From an uncultured Flavobacteriia bacterium (GTDB taxonomy: Bacteria; Bacteroidota; Bacteroidia; Flavobacteriales; Flavobacteriaceae), in NCBI GenBank assembly GCA_946482495.1, contig CAMLRV010000045.1, positions 1-12,239 on the forward strand: a DNA stretch of 12,239 nt, in the 5' to 3' direction. Both the position numbers and the translations under genes were made by a program. A model generated the notes under the pieces. The model was not told where the DNA came from. It saw only the letters and a program-made list of their open reading frames with translations, and searched no databases. Each line of letters starts with the position of its first letter. The stretch's first letter is position 1. Below are positions 1 to 6,780 of the stretch, one piece after another.

Positions 1-8
1 TTTAGTAT

Positions 9-16
9 TATCTTTG
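9..16 (+). promoter_or_regulatory. Bacteroidota-type promoter -7 element upstream of miaB
   Basis: TATCTTTG matches the Bacteroidota primary-sigma -7 consensus TAnnTTTG exactly and is followed by C. The -33 element would lie before the window, so only half of the promoter is visible. Transcription would start near position 22-24, leaving a leader of about 45-50 bases before miaB. The leader contains two copies of TTTTCG followed by an A-run (26 and 43), which can form alternative short hairpins. Confidence 0.6.
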
Positions 17-71
17 CAGACTAAATTTTCGGAAAAATGAAGTTTTCGAAAATAAAATTAGGATAATGATT

Positions 72-1523
72 ATGGAAGAAAAGGTAATTGAAGAAAATAA
101 GCAAGGGACTTCAATGGTTTTGGATTCAAAAAAAGGAAACCAAAAAAAGTTATTTATTGAAAGCTACGGTTGTCAGATGAATTTTTCTGATAGTGAAATT
201 GTAGCCTCTATTTTATCAGAACAAGGTTATAATACGACTCAAAATTTAGAAGAAGCTGATTTAGTATTAGTAAACACATGTTCTATTCGTGATAAAGCAG
301 AGCAAACTGTTAGAAAACGTTTACAAGAATATAACGCCATCAAAAAAATTAATCCAACTATGAAAGTGGGAGTTTTAGGATGTATGGCTGAGCGTTTAAA
401 AGAAAAATTTTTAGACGAAGAGAAAATTGTAGATATGGTTGTAGGACCAGATGCTTATAAAGATATTCCGAATTTATTAAAAGAAGTAGAAGAAGGTCGC
501 GATGCTATTAACGTTATTCTTTCTAAAGAAGAAACGTATGGTGATATTTCACCTGTTCGTTTAAGTAGCAACGGAGTTTCTGCTTTTGTGTCAATTACTC
601 GTGGTTGCGACAACATGTGCACGTTTTGTGTAGTGCCTTTTACTCGTGGACGTGAGCGTAGTCGTGAACCAGAAAGTATCATTGAAGAAATTCAAGATTT
701 ACATAATAGAGGATTTAAAGAAGTAACGTTGTTAGGTCAGAATGTGGATAGTTACCTTTGGTACGGTGGTGGTTTGAAAAAAGATTTCGAAAAAGCATCT
801 GAAATGCAAAAAGCCACTTCAGTTGACTTTGCACAATTGTTAGACAGATGTGCAACATTATTTCCTAAAATGCGTTTCCGTTTCTCTACTTCCAATCCAC
901 AAGATATGCATTTGGAAGTTATTGAAGTAATGGCAAAGCATCATAATATTTGTAAATACATTCATTTACCTGTTCAATCGGGTAGTACTAGAATTTTAAA
1001 AGAAATGAATCGTCAACATACGCGTGAAGAATACATGACATTGGTTGATAATATTTACAGAATTATTCCAGATATTTCTTTATCACAAGATATGATTGCT
1101 GGTTTTCCTACAGAAACAGAAGAAGATCACCAAGATACTTTAAGTTTAATGGAACATGCGAAATATGATTTCGGATTTATGTTTGCGTATTCTGAAAGAC
1201 CAGGAACATTAGCAGCTAGAAAAATGGAAGATGATATTCCAGAACCAGTTAAAAAACGTCGTTTAAACGAAATTATCGACTTGCAACAAAAAATGGCATT
1301 AGAGCGTACAAAACGTTTTGTAGGTCAAACAGTTGAAGTATTAATTGAGAAAGATTCTAAACGTTCTGATTTACATTGGTCGGGAAGAAATTCGCAAAAT
1401 ACGGTGGTAGTTTTTCCAAAAGAAAATTACAAACCAGGTGATTTCGTTAATGTAAAAATTACAGATTGTACCACAGCAACATTAATTGGTGAAGCGGTAG
1501 GGTTTTCTGAAATCATGAATTAA
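72..1523 (+). CDS. miaB: tRNA-2-methylthio-N6-dimethylallyladenosine synthase (MiaB)
   Basis: Radical-SAM enzyme that methylthiolates N6-isopentenyladenosine-37 in tRNAs reading UNN codons, giving ms2i6A; cytoplasmic. Numbered from ATG 72, the N-terminal UPF0004 domain carries the three auxiliary-cluster cysteines C34 (YGCQMN), C70 ([11 protein letters not shown]) and C104 (GCMAE). The radical-SAM motif CxxxCxxC is C179, C183 and C186 within [10 protein letters not shown], followed by [11 protein letters not shown]-terminal TRAM domain (about 412-475) should bind tRNA. The length of 483 residues is normal for MiaB in Flavobacteria. An in-frame ATG lies at 66, but AGGA at 60-63 is 8 bases from ATG 72 and only 2 from ATG 66, and a start at MEE fits my memory of flavobacterial homologues, so 72 is preferred. 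It is the first gene of a same-strand run of five. The residues that separate MiaB from MtaB and RimO families all look MiaB-like. Confidence 0.96.
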   Translation: MEEKVIEENKQGTSMVLDSKKGNQKKLFIESYGCQMNFSDSEIVASILSEQGYNTTQNLEEADLVLVNTCSIRDKAEQTVRKRLQEYNAIKKINPTMKVGVLGCMAERLKEKFLDEEKIVDMVVGPDAYKDIPNLLKEVEEGRDAINVILSKEETYGDISPVRLSSNGVSAFVSITRGCDNMCTFCVVPFTRGRERSREPESIIEEIQDLHNRGFKEVTLLGQNVDSYLWYGGGLKKDFEKASEMQKATSVDFAQLLDRCATLFPKMRFRFSTSNPQDMHLEVIEVMAKHHNICKYIHLPVQSGSTRILKEMNRQHTREEYMTLVDNIYRIIPDISLSQDMIAGFPTETEEDHQDTLSLMEHAKYDFGFMFAYSERPGTLAARKMEDDIPEPVKKRRLNEIIDLQQKMALERTKRFVGQTVEVLIEKDSKRSDLHWSGRNSQNTVVVFPKENYKPGDFVNVKITDCTTATLIGEAVGFSEIMN

Positions 1524-1553
1524 ATAGATAATTAACAATAAAAACAGAATTAT

Positions 1554-1581
1554 TAATTGTCAATTATTAATTATCAATTAA
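1554..1581. repeat. Two tandem 14-bp AT-rich units in the miaB to sigma-54-activator spacer
   Basis: TAATTGTCAATTAT at 1554-1567 is followed directly by TAATTATCAATTAA at 1568-1581, differing at two positions. The core TAATTGTCAATTA is itself a palindrome around one central base. The array fills the end of a 59-base spacer right up to the ATG at 1583. It looks like low-complexity intergenic filler of the type common between flavobacterial genes. No terminator or clear promoter was seen in this spacer, so read-through from miaB is likely. Confidence 0.6.
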
Positions 1582-1582
1582 A

Positions 1583-2854
1583 ATGGAATCAGTTCAAAAC
1601 ATAAAACAACGCTTTGAAATTATTGGGAATGACCCAAAATTGAATCGTGCCTTAGAGAAAGCCATTCAGGTTGCTCCTACAGATATTTCTGTATTGGTAA
1701 CCGGAGAAAGTGGAGTAGGTAAAGAAAGTATTCCAAAAATTATTCATTCGTTATCACATAGAAAACACGGAAAATATATTGCTGTTAACTGTGGTGCCAT
1801 TCCGGAAGGAACTATAGATTCGGAACTTTTCGGTCACGAAAAAGGGTCGTTTACTGGAGCAACAGGAACTCGTGAAGGATATTTTGAAGTGGCCGATGGT
1901 GGAACTATTTTTTTAGATGAAGTAGGAGAATTACCTTTAACTACTCAAGTGCGTTTATTGCGTGTTTTGGAAAATGGAGAATTTATTAAAGTAGGTTCTT
2001 CTCAAGTTCAAAAAACAAATGTTCGTATTGTGGCTGCTACTAATGTAAATATGATAGAAGCTATTGAAAAAGGGAAATTCCGTGAAGATTTGTACTATCG
2101 TTTAAGTACAGTTGAAATTAATTTGCCCGCTTTACGCGAAAGAAAAGAGGATATTCATTTGTTGTTTCGAAAATTCGCAGCAGATTTTGCACATAAATAT
2201 AAAATGCCTCCAATTAAATTGTCTGATGATGCGGTGAGTTATTTAATGCATTATCGTTGGAGTGGAAATATTAGACAATTAAGAAACTCTGCAGAGCAAA
2301 TTTCGGTGTTAGAAACCAATAGAGATATTTCTGTTACCACTTTAAAATCCTATTTACCAAGCTCGGATAGTAATTCGTTACAAGTAGTTGGTGAGAAAAA
2401 AAGCACCACCGATTTTAGTAACGAACGTGAAATTTTGTACAAAGTTTTGTTCGATATGAAAAGCGATTTAACTGATTTGAAGAAGTTAACGTTAGAACTA
2501 ATGCAAAACGGAACTGCAAAAGTGCAGGAAAACAATAAATCGTTGATTCAGAAAATTTATGGTAATTCTGAAGAAAAAAACGCTATTTTTGAACAAGAAA
2601 CGAATCGAAAAATTCTCCCTGTAGAAGAAGAAATTGAGCAAGAAGAATTTGAAGATGATGATGACGATTTCAATAATGAATATTTGTATGCCGAAGCAGT
2701 TGATGAAGAAGAAACCTTAAGTTTAGAAGCTAAAGAAATAGAATTAATTAAAAAATCTTTAGAAAAAAATAAAGGGAAAAGAAAAGCTGCTGCCGACGAA
2801 TTAGGAATTTCTGAAAGAACATTATACAGAAAAATTAAACAATTTGATTTGTAA
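1583..2854 (+). CDS. Sigma-54-dependent transcriptional activator without sensor domain (AAA+ and Fis-type HTH)
   Basis: Bacterial enhancer-binding protein that uses ATP hydrolysis to open sigma-54 RNA polymerase promoters. The AAA+ domain begins almost at the N-terminus: Walker A GESGVGKE at 41-48, the sigma-54 contact loop as GSFTGA at 88-93 (a GAFTGA variant), Walker B GTIFLDEV at 107-114, and the arginine-finger region FREDLYYRL at 166-174. A linker of about 120 residues (262-380) is unlike the core and includes a run rich in Glu and Asp at 347-377. A Fis-type helix-turn-helix closes the protein (about 385-423, AADELGISERTLYRKIKQ). There is no receiver, GAF or PAS domain, so the layout resembles PspF, and activity must be controlled by a partner protein or by expression. 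It sits 59 bases after miaB and 6 before the lipoprotein gene. Function as a sigma-54 activator is secure; its targets are unknown. Confidence 0.93.
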   Translation: MESVQNIKQRFEIIGNDPKLNRALEKAIQVAPTDISVLVTGESGVGKESIPKIIHSLSHRKHGKYIAVNCGAIPEGTIDSELFGHEKGSFTGATGTREGYFEVADGGTIFLDEVGELPLTTQVRLLRVLENGEFIKVGSSQVQKTNVRIVAATNVNMIEAIEKGKFREDLYYRLSTVEINLPALRERKEDIHLLFRKFAADFAHKYKMPPIKLSDDAVSYLMHYRWSGNIRQLRNSAEQISVLETNRDISVTTLKSYLPSSDSNSLQVVGEKKSTTDFSNEREILYKVLFDMKSDLTDLKKLTLELMQNGTAKVQENNKSLIQKIYGNSEEKNAIFEQETNRKILPVEEEIEQEEFEDDDDDFNNEYLYAEAVDEEETLSLEAKEIELIKKSLEKNKGKRKAAADELGISERTLYRKIKQFDL

Positions 2855-2860
2855 AATACA

Positions 2861-3364
2861 ATGAAATTATACATAAAATTAATTGCTATTTTAGCTTTGT
2901 TTACGCTAGTTAGCTGTAATGTAAAATACAACTTTACCGGAACTGGAAAAATTAATGCTAAAACATTTCAAGTTAATTATTTTCAAAATAATGCTGAAAT
3001 TGTAGAAGTTGGAATTGAAAGAACTTTTACACAAAAATTGCAAAATACGATACTAAATCAAACCAATTTAAATTTAGTAAGTTCTGATGGTGATTTGTTG
3101 TATGAAGGTGAAATTGTTGAGTATCGTATTACACCGATGTCAGCCAATGCAGCCCAAGAATCTTCTCAAAACAGAATGACAATTACAATCAACGTAAGAT
3201 ATTCAAACAAAAATAAAGAAGAAGATAATTTCGAAAAGCGTTTTACATTTTATTATGATTATGCAGCTGATTTATTGCCATCAAGTGTTTTAAGTACGGC
3301 TTTAGATGTAATTTATGAACGTATTACGCAAGATATTTTTAATGAATCTTTAGCCAAATGGTAA
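2861..3364 (+). CDS. lptE: LptE-family LPS-assembly lipoprotein
   Basis: Outer-membrane lipoprotein expected to act with the LptD barrel in delivering LPS to the outer leaflet. The N-terminus is a lipoprotein signal: a short basic start, a hydrophobic core (IKLIAILALFTL) and lipobox LVSC, with lipidation at C19. Straight after it comes the short, typical start CNVKYNFTGTGKINAKTFQV, which matches the LptE-like family of Bacteroidota as I know it. The remainder (YEGEIVEYRITPM, an ITINVRYSNK strand, then a final helical part) suits the small alpha/beta fold of the family. Length is 167 residues. It starts 6 bases after the activator gene stop, so the two are almost certainly co-transcribed. LptE sequences diverge strongly, so the family call rests on the signal, size, N-terminal motif and neighbourhood rather than on catalytic residues. 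Confidence 0.85.
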   Translation: MKLYIKLIAILALFTLVSCNVKYNFTGTGKINAKTFQVNYFQNNAEIVEVGIERTFTQKLQNTILNQTNLNLVSSDGDLLYEGEIVEYRITPMSANAAQESSQNRMTITINVRYSNKNKEEDNFEKRFTFYYDYAADLLPSSVLSTALDVIYERITQDIFNESLAKW

Positions 3365-3421
3365 TTTAATTATTAAATTTCGAACTTTAATCTTTTGCCT
3401 TTTTACTTGGCTCTTTTATAA

Positions 3422-4258
3422 ATGAATACAAGCGATTATATTAACTTACTCAATAATTCTAAGGCTATCAACGATAAGCAAACGTTGATATTGGAAACTA
3501 TTGTACAAGAATTTCCTTTTTATCAAAGTGCTCGTGCTTTGTATTTAAAAGGTTTATATAATCAGGAAAGTTTTAGATATAATTACGAATTGAAGAAAAC
3601 CGCAGCGCATACCACAGATAGAAGCGTGTTGTTCGATTTTATCACTTCCGATGATTTTAAAATTTTTCAACAAGAAGTATACGATAAATACCAAGCAGAA
3701 ATTCAAAATATTGTGGTTACTGATTTTGAATTGGTTCAAGAAGAAGGATTAACCGTCGATATAACTTCGAATTTAGTTTCAGATAGAACTATTCGTACCG
3801 AGTTTGTACCAAATGAAGAAGCTAAAACGCAAAATGAAATTTTAGAAGCAGAATTGGAAATTGGAAAACCATTTCAGTTTGAAAAAAATGAAACGCATTC
3901 ATTTTCTGAATGGTTACAATTGTCTAAAATGGCACCAATTGTTCGCTCAGAAGATGAAAAAAAACCAGAAATTTCATCTGAATTAGAAAAAAAATTCGAT
4001 TTAATTGAAAAATTTATCGAGCTAAACCCGAGAATTCCACAAGCAAAGGAGAATGTGTCAGCGCCAGCAAATATTGCTAAAAGCAACGAAATGCCCTCGT
4101 CAATTATGACGGAAACGTTGGCTCAAATTTATCTAGAGCAAAAAAAATATGCAAAAGCCATACAAGCTTATGATATTTTAATTTTGAAATATCCAGAAAA
4201 AAGTAGTTTCTTTGCAGACCGAATTAGAAATATAAAAATTTTACAACAAAATAATTAA
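3422..4258 (+). CDS. Uncharacterised protein with C-terminal TPR-like segment
   Basis: Function not recognised beyond a conserved flavobacterial hypothetical protein. No signal peptide or membrane segment is visible, so a cytoplasmic location is likely. The N-terminal part (1-80) is helical and includes a tract QEFPFYQSARALYLKGL (29-45) that resembles a degenerate TPR helix pair. The centre (100-160) is acidic and low in structure. A short motif, FSEWL, lies at 161-165. The C-terminus (about 230-263, ETLAQIYLEQKKYAKAIQAYDILILKYPEK) is a good single TPR unit, followed by FFADRIRNIKIL. The TPR suggests a protein-binding adaptor. It lies between lptE and secG, 10 bases before secG, which points to envelope biogenesis or secretion, but this is inference from position only. 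The 57-base spacer before it is T-rich and shows no TAnnTTTG match. Confidence 0.85.
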   Translation: MNTSDYINLLNNSKAINDKQTLILETIVQEFPFYQSARALYLKGLYNQESFRYNYELKKTAAHTTDRSVLFDFITSDDFKIFQQEVYDKYQAEIQNIVVTDFELVQEEGLTVDITSNLVSDRTIRTEFVPNEEAKTQNEILEAELEIGKPFQFEKNETHSFSEWLQLSKMAPIVRSEDEKKPEISSELEKKFDLIEKFIELNPRIPQAKENVSAPANIAKSNEMPSSIMTETLAQIYLEQKKYAKAIQAYDILILKYPEKSSFFADRIRNIKILQQNN

Positions 4259-4268
4259 TACACAAGTT

Positions 4269-4610
4269 ATGTCATTTACAATTTTTTTAGCATTAATCAT
4301 CATCGTATGTTTCTTATTGATCTTAACTATTATGGTTCAAAATCCTAAGAGTGGAGGTTTATCTTCATCTTTTGGTGGTGGTGGTCAAATGGGAGGTGTA
4401 CAAAAAACTACTGACTTTTTAGAAAAAGCTACTTGGGTTCTAGGAGGTTCATTAATTGTATTAATCTTATTATCTAGTTTAAGTTTCAACGGTGGTGTTG
4501 GAGGTTCTAAATTAGTTGACGAAAATATTGCACCAGCTGCTGCACCTGTTGCACCTGCAAAAACAACTCCAGCTGCGACTACAACTCCAGCGGATACAAC
4601 AAAAAAATAA
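4269..4610 (+). CDS. secG: Preprotein translocase subunit SecG
   Basis: Small subunit of the SecYEG channel in the inner membrane, which assists SecA-driven export. Two membrane segments are visible, residues 3-23 and 54-73, joined by the SecG cytoplasmic loop with the family motif VQNPKSGGLSSSFGGGGQMGG (23-43). After the second membrane segment there is a tail of about 40 residues rich in Ala, Pro and Thr (88-113), a low-complexity extension often seen in Bacteroidota SecG. The length of 113 residues is within the family range. It follows the TPR-containing gene by 10 bases and is the last gene before a strong terminator, so it ends the five-gene unit. Confidence 0.95.
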   Translation: MSFTIFLALIIIVCFLLILTIMVQNPKSGGLSSSFGGGGQMGGVQKTTDFLEKATWVLGGSLIVLILLSSLSFNGGVGGSKLVDENIAPAAAPVAPAKTTPAATTTPADTTKK

Positions 4611-4630
4611 ATATTTGAAAAAATATATAA

Positions 4631-4663
4631 AAAATGCCAGCCTGTCAGTGCTGGCATTTTTAT
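4631..4663 (+). terminator. Rho-independent terminator after secG
   Basis: AAAATGCCAGC (4631-4641) pairs perfectly with GCTGGCATTTT (4650-4660) across an 8-base loop, and a T-rich tract follows. The 11-bp stem lies 20 bases after the secG stop codon. It separates the miaB-to-secG unit from groESL. Confidence 0.92.
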
Positions 4664-4676
4664 TTAAGTAAAATTG

Positions 4677-4706
4677 TCAGAAATTGTGCGTTGGCATAAT
4701 TTCTGA
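4677..4706. promoter_or_regulatory. 13-bp inverted repeat in the groESL leader (candidate operator)
   Basis: TCAGAAATTGTGC (4677-4689) faces GCATAATTTCTGA (4694-4706) with a 4-base centre; twelve of thirteen positions are complementary and the other is G opposite T. No T-run follows, so it is not a terminator. It is not the CIRCE element (TTAGCACTC-N9-GAGTGCTAA) bound by HrcA. Its location 42 bases before the groES start suggests a binding site for a regulator, or an RNA hairpin if transcription starts upstream of it. Confidence 0.55.
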
Positions 4707-4707
4707 A
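4691..4707 (+). promoter_or_regulatory. Candidate -24/-12 (sigma-54-like) promoter of groESL
   Basis: The sequence TTGGCATAATTTCTGAA gives a perfect -24 half (TTGGCA) with GG at 4693-4694, then exactly ten bases to a -12 dinucleotide GA at 4705-4706, where the consensus is GC. Transcription would start near 4718, about 30 bases before groES. No exact TAnnTTTG element is present between the secG terminator and groES; the closest is TAAAATTG at 4669-4676 without a good -33. The weak -12 half and the overlap with the inverted repeat keep this tentative. Confidence 0.4.
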
Positions 4708-4748
4708 TCAAAAAAAATCGAAAAATAAACTAATATATTCATTTGATT

Positions 4749-5024
4749 ATGTCATTAAGTATTAAACCTATTGCAGATAGAGTAGTAATTGAACCTTCTG
4801 CAGCAGAAACCACTACTGCATCAGGAATTATTATTCCAGATACAGCAAAAGAAAAACCGCAAAAGGGAACTGTAGTTGCCGTTGGAGCTGGTAAAGCCGA
4901 TTATACAATGACCGTGAAAGTTGGAGATACAGTTTTGTACGGTAAATATGCAGGAACAGAATTGAAATATGAAGGTAAAGATTACCTAATCATGCGTGAA
5001 GACGAAATTTACGCTATTCTTTAA
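4749..5024 (+). CDS. groES: Co-chaperonin GroES
   Basis: Heptameric lid that closes the GroEL cavity during ATP-driven folding; cytoplasmic. The protein starts MSLSIKPIADRVVIEP and shows the mobile loop at about 17-33 with the GroEL-binding tripeptide as III (27-29, SGIIIPDTA), then KGTVVAVGAG, VGDTVLYGKYAGTE and the terminal REDEIYAIL. The length of 91 residues is standard. An in-frame TTG lies 6 bases upstream at 4743, but ATG 4749 gives the usual family N-terminus. groEL follows 42 bases later in the same unit. The gene has its own leader after the secG terminator, with an inverted repeat and a candidate -24/-12 element that may give stress control. Confidence 0.97.
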   Translation: MSLSIKPIADRVVIEPSAAETTTASGIIIPDTAKEKPQKGTVVAVGAGKADYTMTVKVGDTVLYGKYAGTELKYEGKDYLIMREDEIYAIL

Positions 5025-5054
5025 TCCGAATTAAGTAGAAAGTCAAAAAAATAA

Positions 5055-6692
<1,638 letters not shown>

Positions 6693-6697
6693 TCTAA

Positions 6698-6724
6698 TTT
6701 AGATTTACGATTTTAGATTTACGA
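6698..6724. repeat. Two tandem 14-bp AT-rich units after groEL
   Basis: TTTAGATTTACGA occurs at 6698-6710 and again, identically, at 6712-6724, a period of 14 bases. The repeat lies between the groEL stop and the terminator. It has the same period as the array at 1554-1581 but a different sequence. It is probably non-coding filler; no function is evident. Confidence 0.6.
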
Positions 6725-6736
6725 ATTATAAAAATA

Positions 6737-6775
6737 AAAAAAATCCGTCCTGAAATTTTCTTGACGGATTTTTTT
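6737..6775. terminator. Hairpin terminator between converging groEL and the S74 fibre gene
   Basis: An A-run followed by ATCCGTC (arm 6737-6749) pairs with GACGGAT followed by a T-run (6763-6775) over a 13-base loop. A-tracts on one side and T-tracts on the other make it work in both directions. It lies 5 bases from the stop codon of the minus-strand gene, so it probably ends both transcripts. Confidence 0.9.
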
Positions 6776-6780
6776 ATGAT

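Noticed and set aside
66..71. ATG 66 as the miaB start
   Set aside because: It is possible, but AGGA at 60-63 is far better spaced for ATG 72, and the MEE start resembles flavobacterial MiaB proteins.
1583..2854. NtrC-type two-component response regulator
   Set aside because: There is no receiver domain; Walker A begins at residue 41.
3365..3421. Promoter in the spacer after lptE
   Set aside because: T-rich sequence contains TTTTGC, but no TAnnTTTG with a -33 partner could be fitted.
4677..4706. CIRCE/HrcA operator before groES
   Set aside because: The inverted repeat sequence and its 4-base centre do not match TTAGCACTC-N9-GAGTGCTAA.
4743..4748. In-frame TTG upstream of groES as the start codon
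   Set aside because: ATG 4749 gives the standard GroES N-terminus (MSLSIKPIADRV) and length; the TTG extension adds only two residues with no support.
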